Origin: a virus | Reading direction: 5' to 3' (one strand) | Length of the DNA: 39,131 nucleotides | Virus record (IMG/VR): IMGVR_UViG_3300048597_000082 | Location: 1 to 39,131 of that record | Part shown: positions 23,889 through 31,028 of the stretch, in pieces | Position numbering within the stretch: the stretch's first letter is position 1 | Layout: each line of letters starts with the position of its first letter | Notes under the pieces: model-generated | Database searches by the model: none | What the model was told of the DNA's origin: nothing | Seen by the model: the letters and a program-made list of their open reading frames with translations, nothing else | Position numbers and translations under genes: made by a program

Positions 23889-24656
23889 TCAGACGGTGTT
23901 GCCGCGCCAAGCCGAAGCACCGGACGGCCCGCCCGTCAGAGGCAAAACGCCCGGTGCTGGCGCCTCGTACCGCCGCTGGTTCAGCCAGACCGCAGGCGCC
24001 GGGATGAACTGCCCGCCGTCCTTGGTCCAGTCGACCGATCTGGCCCATGCCCGCACCTTGCCGACGATCTCCGCAGACCGTGCCTCGCAGTCGTCCGCCT
24101 GCCATTGCGTCAGGCACTTGGCCTTGTTCGCCTTGCGGTGATGGCTTGGCCATGCCTGCCAGAAGTCGACGAACCCAGGCGGCTCGGCCGCCGGTTGTGT
24201 TTGTCTTTTCTTGGGATTGGGATTGGGATTGGGATTGGGATTGGGAGCATTGCCTTCGCATTGCGTTGGCATATGCGTTGGCATTGCGTCCGCAGCTGCG
24301 TTCGCATTGCCACTTGCATGCGTTCGCATATCGTTGGCATTGCCCCAGCGCTTAGCGGCGGACTGCGCGGCCTTGGTCTTTTTCTCGTTTGCCTTGGCAA
24401 TCTCAGCGTCGCAGCGTGAGTGTCGCCAGCCTTCAGGCGTCTCTGTAAAGAACTCGCGCAGCACGTCCTCTACGGCCTGGCGTTCGTCTTTGGACTGCGC
24501 GCGGACCAGTCGACAGGCTTGGCGCAGATCGGCTGGGATCGGCGCCTCTCTCGTGTAATAGACGTCGAGGAGCCGGCGATAGGCGGCGTCCTCCGTCATA
24601 CTGAGGTGCGCAGTGGCGCTCGTGTAGTCGCCGATGTGGAACGGATAGAAGTTCAC
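23889..24656 (-). CDS. DUF1376/YdaU-like replication protein
   Basis: A 255-residue protein. Residues 1-90 are a clear DUF1376 domain (NFYPFHIGDYTSATAHLSM, AAYRRLLDVYYTREAPIP). Residues 105-150 are low-complexity with Asn-Ala and Pro-Asn repeats. The C-terminal part (FWQAWPSHHRKANKAKCL, WLNQRRYEAP) resembles the tail domain of phage replication initiators. The GTG at 24656 overlaps the helicase stop as GTGA. DUF1376 genes beside a DnaB/Twinkle-type helicase are common in prophages, suggesting a role in loading that helicase. The middle of the gene carries an origin-like repeat cluster. Confidence 0.83.
   Translation of the reverse strand: MNFYPFHIGDYTSATAHLSMTEDAAYRRLLDVYYTREAPIPADLRQACRLVRAQSKDERQAVEDVLREFFTETPEGWRHSRCDAEIAKANEKKTKAAQSAAKRWGNANDMRTHASGNANAAADAMPTHMPTQCEGNAPNPNPNPNPNPKKRQTQPAAEPPGFVDFWQAWPSHHRKANKAKCLTQWQADDCEARSAEIVGKVRAWARSVDWTKDGGQFIPAPAVWLNQRRYEAPAPGVLPLTGGPSGASAWRGNTV
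24211..24246 (+). repeat. Six perfect tandem copies of TTGGGA
   Basis: This hexanucleotide array encodes the Pro-Asn run of the DUF1376 protein on the other strand. The plus strand has six GGG runs separated by three bases, which meets the usual G-quadruplex rule. Unit length is a multiple of three, so copy-number change would keep the frame. Confidence 0.97.
24247..24343 (+). repeat. Iteron-like cluster of GCATTGC, candidate replication origin
   Basis: The 7-mer GCATTGC occurs at 24247, 24258, 24281, 24304 and 24337, with start-to-start spacing 11, 23, 23 and 33 bases, close to whole helical turns. GCATATGCG and GCATGCG variants lie between. The cluster abuts the TTGGGA array inside the replication-protein gene, the position of the origin in lambda-type O genes. 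It is a candidate origin, but the repeats also encode a low-complexity linker. Confidence 0.5.
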
Positions 24657-25585
24657 TGCGCCACCCACCTCTCGAACGCATACGGCATCGGCCCGTCATG
24701 CTTGTCTGCAAGGAACTGCATCGAGCGGGAGTGCTTCCAGAACTTGAACGAGCCCTCGAACGGCGCGTGACGCTGCTTGGCGATCTTTAGGTACAGGTCC
24801 GGCTCGGCGAGCGTGAACGCGTCGTCCTTGCCCTCCTCGATCGCGTCCTCCTTCGGCCGGTTGCGCCAGCACATGATCACGTTGTCGGCCTGGTCCGAGA
24901 TCGTGCTGCTGCCTCGGATGTCATAGCGGCTCGGCTTGGCTTCTCCGGCCGGCTTGCGCACGTGGGCGACGATGTGGATATGCGCGCCAGTGTCCAGTGC
25001 CACGCCGTGCGCGTCATTCAGGAACTGCTGCTGCTCGCCAGCAGCTTCAGTCGACGCGCTCACGATCTTGGTGAGGTTGTCCAGCGCGATGTGATGCATC
25101 TGGCGCTCGATTGCAGCCCAGCGGATCAGCGCAATCGCCTCACGGGTGCGCAGCTGGCCCTGCATGTTCAGGATCACCAGCGTGTCGCGCGTGGCCTCCA
25201 GGAAGTCGCGCACCGCAGTCGGCTTCGGCTGATCCTCGCAGCACGCCTGGCGCGCCATGCGGGCGCCGACTTCGGCTGCCGTCATCTCGAGCGATGCCAG
25301 CATCACCCGGCGCCCCGCCACAGCAAGATGCAGCAGCACCTGCGACAGGACCGTCGACTTCCACGAGCCGTTCTCGCCAGCCCAAACCGTCAGCTCATGC
25401 GGACGCAGCCGCATCAGCCTGTGCGTCTTTGCCCAGGGCAAGGCATCGCCGCGCGCGCCCTGGTCCTGCTGCAGGATGGCGATGATCTCGTCCGCAAAGT
25501 CGGCCAGCGGCCGGACACTGCCGGCCAGCTTCGGCGCTTCTGCCCAGCGGTCTAGATCGCCGAGATCGAGAGATTCGATGCGCAT
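24653..25585 (-). CDS. DnaB/Twinkle-like replicative helicase with altered P-loop
   Basis: A 310-residue RecA-fold helicase core. The P-loop region reads WAGENGSWKSTVL (residues 68-80). The Walker B strand is in HHIALDNLTKIV, followed by the DnaB-type segment GAHIHIVAHVRKP and SSTISDQADNVIM. It should unwind phage DNA at the fork. The glycine before the catalytic Lys76, nearly invariant in this family, is Trp here (TGG codon at 25361-25363). The ATG at 25585 is preferred over a GTG at 25630. The gene overlaps the upstream one by 34 bases. There is no DnaB N-terminal domain. Confidence 0.82.
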   Translation of the reverse strand: MRIESLDLGDLDRWAEAPKLAGSVRPLADFADEIIAILQQDQGARGDALPWAKTHRLMRLRPHELTVWAGENGSWKSTVLSQVLLHLAVAGRRVMLASLEMTAAEVGARMARQACCEDQPKPTAVRDFLEATRDTLVILNMQGQLRTREAIALIRWAAIERQMHHIALDNLTKIVSASTEAAGEQQQFLNDAHGVALDTGAHIHIVAHVRKPAGEAKPSRYDIRGSSTISDQADNVIMCWRNRPKEDAIEEGKDDAFTLAEPDLYLKIAKQRHAPFEGSFKFWKHSRSMQFLADKHDGPMPYAFERWVAQ

Positions 25586-25941
25586 GTGTCTTTGTTGTTG
25601 GATTCGGTTGTCAGGCGGCCGATCAGCCACAGCGCGCCATTAGTCCCGGGCAGCCACTGCACCTCGGGTCCGTAGGTCGGCAGGCCCAGCGCCTTGCAGG
25701 CCGAGCGCAGCCGGGAGGTGTCGTAGAAGACGAAGCCCCAGCGGTGCTTGTCGATGTCGAGCAGCTCAATCGGCCCGGCATCGTTCGCGCACAGGCCTCG
25801 AAGCACGGGCAGCAGAGCCTTCTCGTCGTCAAACACGATCCGCACCGGCTTGCCCTTCAGGCGAGCAAGGTGCTCTACTGGCCAGCGGGTGACTTGATGG
25901 CCGGCGGCGATGCGCAGATCGGCGAGGAGGATGTGAAGCAT
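25552..25941 (-). CDS. Hypothetical protein in the replication operon
   Basis: A 129-residue protein beginning MLHILLADLRIAAGHQVTRW. It has mixed alpha/beta character (PVRIVFDDEKALLPVLRGL, HRWGFVFYDTSRL). ATG 25941 shares its A with the upstream stop (TGATG). The longer frame upstream is a shadow. It lies between a methylase-like gene and the helicase. I recognise no family. Confidence 0.65.
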   Translation of the reverse strand: MLHILLADLRIAAGHQVTRWPVEHLARLKGKPVRIVFDDEKALLPVLRGLCANDAGPIELLDIDKHRWGFVFYDTSRLRSACKALGLPTYGPEVQWLPGTNGALWLIGRLTTESNNKDTCASNLSISAI

Positions 25942-26516
25942 CACGCTGCCTCCAGCGCGCGCACGCGAGCGCCGCGGGCCAGTTCGACAAGCCATTGCGC
26001 CAGCGCCAGCGGCGTGTGCTCGCGTTCGGCCTTGCTGATGTGCGGCCGATAGTCCGTGCGTTTCCGGCTCTGGACGACGTGCGTCGGCTCGTCAATGCGC
26101 ATGGGCATCTCCGGCACGTCGCGTGGCGCAATCCCTACGATGTAGAGCAGCGTCGCCTTCTCGGCACGGTGGCCGAACCAGTGCTGATGAATCGGCAGCG
26201 TCCAGCCGCCCACAGTGTCGAAGCGGCCGGGTGCTGGCAGATCGCAGGCCGCCCACAGTGTCGAAGCGGCCGGGTGCTCAAGCACGCCGCCCCATTGCCG
26301 CACCTGCTCGACTGCCCAGGGCGCAAGTTCCTTCTCGTCTGGCCGCGGCTTGGCAAAGGTCCGCAGCCGACCCCATGCGCGGCACGGCGGGTGTGCCACT
26401 ACGGGCGCGGCACCTGGCCAGCGGCGGGCGTCGCGTTCGATGTCCCAAACATCGCAGCCAAGCAGCGTCTTGTAGACGCTGTCCGAACGTGCAAAAAGGA
26501 TCGCAACTTTGCGCAT
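25941..26516 (-). CDS. DNA methylase-like phage protein, catalytic status unclear
   Basis: A 191-residue protein. VAHPPCRAWGRL (about residues 40-51) resembles the Pro-Pro-Cys motif of cytosine-5 methyltransferases, and GGVLEHPAASTLW the ENV-like strand. Later segments GGWTLPIHQHWFGHRAEK and LLYIVGI recall a family of short phage proteins annotated as methylase-like. A full SAM-binding FxGxG motif is not seen, so it may be a degenerate or different enzyme. Two copies of a 31-base repeat lie inside it. Either GTG 26519 or ATG 26516 may be the start. Confidence 0.55.
   Translation of the reverse strand: MRKVAILFARSDSVYKTLLGCDVWDIERDARRWPGAAPVVAHPPCRAWGRLRTFAKPRPDEKELAPWAVEQVRQWGGVLEHPAASTLWAACDLPAPGRFDTVGGWTLPIHQHWFGHRAEKATLLYIVGIAPRDVPEMPMRIDEPTHVVQSRKRTDYRPHISKAEREHTPLALAQWLVELARGARVRALEAA
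26205..26278. repeat. 31-base exact direct repeat read in two frames
   Basis: Bases 26205-26235 and 26248-26278 are identical, 43 bases apart. Because 43 is not a multiple of three, the same DNA encodes HPAASTLWA in one copy and PAPGRFDTVGG in the other within one continuous gene. Deletion between copies would remove 43 bases and shift the frame. Confidence 0.95.
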
Positions 26517-29053
26517 CACGCCGCCTCGCGTAGATCCGCCAGTTCGTCCAGATCGAACAGGGTCGGCATGGCGACCTCGGCTTCCTTCGCCTTCAGGTAC
26601 TGCACACCGTCGAAGAAGTAGCGCGCGTTCAGTTCATGGCCACGGCCGCGGCGCTTCAGATGCAGCGCCCGATACGGCACCGTCATCAGGCCGCCGAACG
26701 GATCGAACACAAGCTCGCCCGGCATCGTGAACTGCGTAATGGCACGGTCCGCGATGTCGAACTGCATCGGGCACAAGTGCATCTCGCGGCCTGCCGCAGA
26801 CTGCGCACCGTTCAGCGTCAGCATCCGCGTGACGTCCGCCCACACTTCATCGGACCAGGACTGCGGCTGCAGCAGCATGAAGGTCACCGGCAGGCGGCCT
26901 TGCGCCTCCAGCGCCTCGCCCACGCGCACGTGGTGCTCATAGTCGTAGACCTGATGCAGCGAGTAGTCTTTGAACAGCTTGAACAGCTGCTCGTGCGTCA
27001 GCCCGTCCAGTTCTTCGGAGCGCAGCAGGCGGTTGCCGTTGGAGCGGGCAAAAGCGTGGGCATCGATCTGCCAGCGGCTGCGCGAGTACTGGCCCTTGTC
27101 CTTGATGACAGGCTCGTCGGCGTAGCTCTTCTCCGTGCTTGTCGGCGGCTTGCGGAAGATCAGCAAGTACTCCGGCATGCCGACGCCCATCTTCGTGCCG
27201 TCCTTGCATTGCTCCGTCCAGCCGAGGCGGTAGGTCTGGTTGTTCTCCCGCACCACGTCGGTGACGATCGTCTTCATGCCCATGTAGCCGAAGCCGTGGC
27301 GCGTGAAGTGCGCAATCGCGTCGGCGTGAAACGGATAGACGGTCTGGAACCCGAGGCCTGTCAGGCCGCCCGGCACTATCCGGTCCTTGACGTGAATGCA
27401 GCAGATCCGCCCGGGCTTGAGGACTCGGAAGAGCTCCGGCGTCAGGAAATCCATCTGCTGCCAGAAGTGCGCGTTCGAGTCCGTGTGGCCGAAGTCGTTG
27501 TAGGACGGCGTGTATTCGTACTGCGTGCTGAACGGAACCGACGTCAGGATCAGGTGCACGCTCTCGGATTCCATCGCGGCCGTCTCAGTGACCGTGTCGT
27601 TATTGATCGCGGTCCAGCCCTCGCCAGTCACCTCGATGCGCTCCACGCCGATCGACCGTTGCAGCGCCTGCGCGATTGCAGCCTGGCTCATTCCGTACTC
27701 CTTGATGATCGCGGTCATGCGCGCCCTTTGCTCGTTGTGCTGTTGCCACTTCTGCTCAAGGATCCGGCGCACCTCACGCTCGGCTTCCGTGTAGATGAGA
27801 TCGATGCGGACCTGCCGCGTCTGCAGAAAGCGGTGAATGCGGTGAATCGCCTGGATGAAGTCGGCGAACTTGAACCCGATGCCGAGGAAGATCGCCCAGT
27901 GGCAGTGCCGCTGCAGGTTGCAGCCGCTGCCGAGCATCACCGGCTTGGCGGCGAGCTCAAGCATCAGCCCGTCGGCAAAGTCCGCCACGAGCTGCTCGCG
28001 CTCGTCCAAGTCTTGTGCGCCCCAAACACTGGCCACGCCAGGGATGGCCTTTTCGATGGCGTGCCGCTCGGCCTCGAGGTCGTGCCAGATGATCCGGTGC
28101 GCTTGCGGGTTCTCTGCGCGCAGTTCGAGGAGCTTGTCGATCCGCTGCGGCAGGCTCTCGCGCTTCTCGCGCGCGCTGTCCACCACGCCCACCGCCGCAT
28201 GCTTGAGCAGCCGTCCCTGCCCCCAGGCTTCGTGCCCCGCGTCATCGTGATCGCTCGGCAGCTCATGCCAGCGGATGTCTAGCTCCGGCAGTGAGTAGCC
28301 CGCATCGCTGTAGCCAAGGTCGGACGGCCGCTCGATGAAGATCGCCCACGACGCGCACCACAGCCAGAACTCGCGCTCTTTGTGCGGGTGGATCGTCAGC
28401 ACGTCGGCTTTCGTGCTGTCGCGCTTGAAGAAGCGCGTCTTCGCCTGCCCGACATCCATCACGTCGAGGTAGGCGCTGTAGGCCAGCAGCTCGATGTAGT
28501 CATTCGGGCTCGGTGTTGCCGTGGCCACGAAGCGATACTTCACCCCTTCGGTGCGCGTGCCGCTGCGATCGTCGCCAGCAAACAGGCGCATGAAGTTGCG
28601 GAACGTCTTGCTGCCACCAAAGCCGCGCAGCACTGCGGCCTCGTCCAGGCTGCTGCCGATGAAGTGCCGCGGGTCCAGCTTCTCGTCGCGCACCGTCTCG
28701 TAGTTGGTGATGTAGACGCCGGTGGCTTCGGCTTCTTCGATGCGGCGGATAAAGCGCACCTGCAGGCCAAGCATCACGCCGTCGCGGATGAATTCCTGCC
28801 GCACGCCAAGCGGCGCCACGATCAGAAAGCGGCCGCCCGTGTGCTTGACGATCAGCCGCGCGATCTCCAACTGCATGAGCGTCTTGCCGAGGCCGAACGC
28901 GGCAAAGATGGCGCGCCGCCCGCCTGAGAGCGCCCACAGCACGATGTCGCGCTGATGCGGCTTCAGGCAGGGCGACAGTTCGGCAGGATCAACATCGATC
29001 CCTTGCCGGTCTGCGAGCGTGACTTTCGCGCGCAGAAACTCCTCATAGTTCAC
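26516..29053 (-). CDS. SF2 helicase-DNA methyltransferase fusion
   Basis: An 845-residue two-part enzyme. N-terminal: a SNF2-like helicase with P-loop AAFGLGKT (51-58), motif II LDEAAVLRG (about 136-144), motif III VATATPSPNDY (about 176-186) and a motif VI-like QAIHRIHRFL. C-terminal, from about 510: a beta-class N4/N6-adenine or cytosine methyltransferase with a motif IV-like HLILTSVPFSTQYEY and motif I-like ELVFDPFGGLMTVP. Probably it translocates on DNA and methylates it, protecting phage DNA or marking host DNA. The GTG at 29053 is chosen for the AAAGGAG just upstream. It is the largest early gene. Confidence 0.85.
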   Translation of the reverse strand: MNYEEFLRAKVTLADRQGIDVDPAELSPCLKPHQRDIVLWALSGGRRAIFAAFGLGKTLMQLEIARLIVKHTGGRFLIVAPLGVRQEFIRDGVMLGLQVRFIRRIEEAEATGVYITNYETVRDEKLDPRHFIGSSLDEAAVLRGFGGSKTFRNFMRLFAGDDRSGTRTEGVKYRFVATATPSPNDYIELLAYSAYLDVMDVGQAKTRFFKRDSTKADVLTIHPHKEREFWLWCASWAIFIERPSDLGYSDAGYSLPELDIRWHELPSDHDDAGHEAWGQGRLLKHAAVGVVDSAREKRESLPQRIDKLLELRAENPQAHRIIWHDLEAERHAIEKAIPGVASVWGAQDLDEREQLVADFADGLMLELAAKPVMLGSGCNLQRHCHWAIFLGIGFKFADFIQAIHRIHRFLQTRQVRIDLIYTEAEREVRRILEQKWQQHNEQRARMTAIIKEYGMSQAAIAQALQRSIGVERIEVTGEGWTAINNDTVTETAAMESESVHLILTSVPFSTQYEYTPSYNDFGHTDSNAHFWQQMDFLTPELFRVLKPGRICCIHVKDRIVPGGLTGLGFQTVYPFHADAIAHFTRHGFGYMGMKTIVTDVVRENNQTYRLGWTEQCKDGTKMGVGMPEYLLIFRKPPTSTEKSYADEPVIKDKGQYSRSRWQIDAHAFARSNGNRLLRSEELDGLTHEQLFKLFKDYSLHQVYDYEHHVRVGEALEAQGRLPVTFMLLQPQSWSDEVWADVTRMLTLNGAQSAAGREMHLCPMQFDIADRAITQFTMPGELVFDPFGGLMTVPYRALHLKRRGRGHELNARYFFDGVQYLKAKEAEVAMPTLFDLDELADLREAA

Positions 29054-29066
29054 GTGCAGTCTCCTT

Positions 29067-29237
29067 TCAGACGCCGAGGCGCTTGGCAATGGCGCGCAGA
29101 GCGGCATCGCGCTGCTCAGGCGTCAGTTCGGGGTGTTCGCGGTCAAGCTCGGCCTTGGCGCGCTCGTAGGCCCAGTAGGGGTTGCCACGCTGCGGAGCAG
29201 GCCGTCGGATCAGCGGAAACTCGCGCGGCTTATTCAT
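29067..29237 (-). CDS. Small hypothetical protein
   Basis: A 56-residue basic protein, MNKPREFPLIRRPAPQRG, then a charged helix (WAYERAKAELDREHPELT) ending RAIAKRLGV. GGAG lies 9 bases before the ATG. It overlaps the upstream tiny membrane-protein gene by 8 bases. It lies just before the helicase-methyltransferase fusion gene. No function can be assigned. Confidence 0.6.
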   Translation of the reverse strand: MNKPREFPLIRRPAPQRGNPYWAYERAKAELDREHPELTPEQRDAALRAIAKRLGV

Positions 29238-29328
29238 CGCGGCGGCTCCAGAAGTACAGACGGATCGCCTCGCCAATCAGCGCAACGGCGAGCACGGCGA
29301 GCAGCACGAAGAACCAGCGCGCGTCCAT
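29230..29328 (-). CDS. 32-residue single-span membrane peptide
   Basis: A tiny ORF: MDARW, then a hydrophobic helix FFVLLAVLAVALIGEAI and a basic end LYFWSRRDE. Its ATG shares a base with the upstream stop (TGATG at 29326-29330) and it overlaps the next gene by 8 bases. Coupling on both sides supports translation. A small inner-membrane peptide in an early operon could modify host membrane or physiology, but this is unproven. Confidence 0.55.
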   Translation of the reverse strand: MDARWFFVLLAVLAVALIGEAIRLYFWSRRDE

Positions 29329-29609
29329 CACAGCACCGTCCAGAACTGGATCCGGCGCCGGCCGCGATGCGCCTTGCGCTTGCCTGCGCGGCGAACAAGA
29401 CGGCGCTTGCACAGAGAGAAGAGCGTCGTGTGCGTGTACTGCAGCGGCAGGCCAGTGCGCGCCGCGATGTCGTATGCGGACAGGCGCACGCCCTTCAGCA
29501 CGGCGATGATCTGCGTCACCCGCTCGGACTCGACGGTCGATTGCCGCTGCTCTTCCCACGGACCGAGCGGCGAGATCACGCGCGAGGGCAGATCGTTCAT
29601 CCTGCTCAT
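29328..29609 (-). CDS. Winged-helix-like DNA-binding protein
   Basis: A 93-residue protein. The middle, TQIIAVLKGVRLSAYDIAARTGLPLQYTHTTLFSLCKRRL, reads as a helix-turn-helix plus wing strand, and the C-terminus is very basic (RRAGKRKAHRGRRRIQFW). ATG 29609 overlaps the upstream stop as ATGA. It is probably a small transcription or replication regulator of the leftward early operon. Confidence 0.6.
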   Translation of the reverse strand: MSRMNDLPSRVISPLGPWEEQRQSTVESERVTQIIAVLKGVRLSAYDIAARTGLPLQYTHTTLFSLCKRRLVRRAGKRKAHRGRRRIQFWTVL

Positions 29610-30124
29610 GGCCGCAAGCCGTCGAAAGGCGTCGTGATGCGGCGCGCCTGGTTCTTGACGATCCGATGCGCGTAGGAGTGATGCACGCCAAACTCGCGCG
29701 CAACCAGAGCGGCGTTCGCGGTCTCCGCATACCGTGCCCGCATCGCCTGCACGGTCTGCTCCGGCACCTTCGGCCCCTTGCCGCGCCTGATCTGCCCAGC
29801 GCGGATCGCGGCCGAATGCCGCAGGCCAGACGACAGCAGCCCCAGTCGGGCGGCGTGCTGGATCGCTTCTGTGCGCAGCATGTAGCGCTGGTGAGCGGGC
29901 TCGAGACAGCGCATCTCGCCGCAGCTCGGCTTCGAAAAGACGTGGCCGTGCTTCAGCTTTCGGCCGCTGGCAGTCCACAGGACGACGCGCGGATCGCGTG
30001 TGCCGCAGCAGGCCATGCGAAAGACAGGACGGCCGCCGGTGTTGACGGCGCCGGGCCACAGCAGGCAGGCATCGTCGCGGCGGCAGCGGCCGACGACGTA
30101 GACGCCGAGTTCGGCCAGCGTCAT
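29606..30124 (-). CDS. HNH-like protein with C-terminal helix-turn-helix
   Basis: A 172-residue protein. The first half has the Cys/His layout of phage HNH homing-endonuclease relatives (DDACLLWPGAVNTGGRP, LKHGHVFSKPSCGEMRCLEPAHQRYML). The C-terminus has ALVAREFGVHHSYAHRIV, a recognisable HTH like those that end HNH/NUMOD proteins. The central HH of the active site is not obvious, so it may bind but not cut DNA. ATGA overlaps link it to both neighbours. Confidence 0.6.
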   Translation of the reverse strand: MTLAELGVYVVGRCRRDDACLLWPGAVNTGGRPVFRMACCGTRDPRVVLWTASGRKLKHGHVFSKPSCGEMRCLEPAHQRYMLRTEAIQHAARLGLLSSGLRHSAAIRAGQIRRGKGPKVPEQTVQAMRARYAETANAALVAREFGVHHSYAHRIVKNQARRITTPFDGLRP

Positions 30125-30327
30125 TGCTTGCCTCGCAGACGCGGATGCAGCACGAAGCGCCGCGGCTTGGACTCCGGCACGCCCGTGACTAGGCGCAGAT
30201 CGAGCAGCCGCTGCACGCCCGCATGCACCGCGTTCGGCCAGCGATCAAGGTGATCGGCCAGCTGCGCGCGCGTCAGCCCGTCCGGCTGCTCAGCGAGTAG
30301 GGTGAGGATGCGCAGCGGCGTGGTCAT
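30121..30327 (-). CDS. Small winged-helix protein
   Basis: A 68-residue protein: MTTPLRILTLLAEQPDGLTR, then AQLADHLDRWPNAVHAGVQRLLDLRLV, a classical winged HTH of the MarR/ArsR-like shape. It starts at ATG 30327, overlapping the RHH gene's stop (ATGA). It is likely an early regulator or nucleic-acid-binding accessory factor. Confidence 0.65.
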   Translation of the reverse strand: MTTPLRILTLLAEQPDGLTRAQLADHLDRWPNAVHAGVQRLLDLRLVTGVPESKPRRFVLHPRLRGKQ

Positions 30328-30551
30328 CGCTTGCGTGCATCGCATTGCGATGCGTTGTTGTGCAGACAGGCAGGCGGCTCTTCCAACACACTGACCGCAT
30401 GACCAAACGCATGCCGCTCGAGCACCAAGCGCAGGTAGTCGGACAGCGCACGGTCATCGCGCGCCGCCAGACGCATCAGCGCCTGCTCAAGGCGCTCGCT
30501 GACGCGTAGCGGCGGGAGTTGCGAGGTGCACTTCATGTCTGGATTGGTCAT
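30324..30551 (-). CDS. Ribbon-helix-helix protein, Arc/CopG-like
   Basis: A 75-residue protein. LPPLRVSERLEQALMRLAAR followed by DDRALSDYLRLVLERH fits the ribbon-helix-helix fold used by small phage repressors such as Arc. ATG 30551 is the natural start. The frame further upstream is a shadow across the attenuator-like hairpins. As the first gene beyond the cro-like gene and its hairpins, it may set the level of the leftward operon. Confidence 0.65.
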   Translation of the reverse strand: MTNPDMKCTSQLPPLRVSERLEQALMRLAARDDRALSDYLRLVLERHAFGHAVSVLEEPPACLHNNASQCDARKR

Positions 30552-30586
30552 GGCAGAACACGCGAGCGAGACGCCCTGCGCGCAGA

Positions 30587-30630
30587 GAAGAAAGAAGGCC
30601 GCGATCGGCTGCGGCCGGAAACTGCCGGCC
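30587..30630 (-). terminator. Attenuator-like overlapping hairpins with T-rich run
   Basis: Read on the minus strand: GGCCGG-CAGTTT-CCGGCC (30613-30630) is followed by an overlapping stem GGCCGC-AGCCGATC-GCGGCC (30597-30616) and then TTCTTTCTTCT (30587-30596). The two stems share four bases (30613-30616) and cannot form together. The second looks like a weak rho-independent terminator. It lies between the cro-like gene and the RHH gene, the place of tR1 in lambda. Confidence 0.5.
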
Positions 30631-30746
30631 CATGAGGAGGAGAGGCGTACCGGCAGAGGAGACACAAGGGAGCCCGTGCGCGGTTGCACTACGCAACTTC
30701 CGGCGCGAGGACGAATGAGGGCGACGCACGGGGTGCTTTCAGTGCG

Positions 30747-30956
30747 TCAGTGGGGCTGGCCTTGAGGCGGGGCGCCGAGTTCGTCGCAGGCGACGATCAC
30801 CTTCTGCAAGGTGTTCGCGCCGGGGTTCTCGACGTGACCGTTGAAGAACTTCGAAAGCCACGAATAGCTGACGCCAGAGCGCGCGGCCACCGTGTCCCAT
30901 TGCCCCTTGCAGCGATCAAGGGCGCTGCGGGCTCGTGTGATGTCGGGGTGTTCCAT
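30747..30956 (-). CDS. Cro-like helix-turn-helix protein
   Basis: A 69-residue protein with an HTH around residues 19-40 (QWDTVAARSGVSYSWLSKFFNG). It is the first gene leftward from the immunity intergenic region and diverges from the repressor gene, the position of Cro. ATG 30956 has no ribosome site upstream. The predicted start of transcription from the overlapping promoter falls at or next to the ATG, so the mRNA may be leaderless. It likely binds the same TTAGCAA-type operators. Confidence 0.72.
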   Translation of the reverse strand: MEHPDITRARSALDRCKGQWDTVAARSGVSYSWLSKFFNGHVENPGANTLQKVIVACDELGAPPQGQPH

Positions 30957-31005
30957 GGCGCGCACGTTAGCAAAACGTTGCTAAGCACGCAAGCAACTTA
31001 TTGCT
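30957..31005 (-). promoter_or_regulatory. Left operator-promoter block (OL1/OL2-like with early left promoter)
   Basis: Operator 1 is the perfect inverted repeat TTAGCAA-AACG-TTGCTAA at 30967-30984. Operator 2 is AGCAA-CTTA-TTGCT at 30992-31005. Their centres are 23 bases apart. On the minus strand, TTGCGT, 17 bases, then TAACGT (30964-30969) forms a promoter-like pair covered by operator 1. The 49-base block is 38/49 identical to 31861-31909 in mirror orientation. Confidence 0.72.
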
Positions 31006-31028
31006 ACAAACAGGCGCGACGATCCGGC

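Noticed and set aside
22723-24261. A single 512-residue ORF covering the RusA region
   Set aside because: Its first about 370 residues are Arg/Ser/Cys-rich shadow of other genes. Only the last about 137 are family-like.
30487-30729. Minus-strand 80-residue ORF between cro-like and RHH genes
   Set aside because: No ribosome site, Arg-rich shadow-like sequence, and it overlaps the RHH start region in another frame. The stretch is better read as hairpin-bearing leader.
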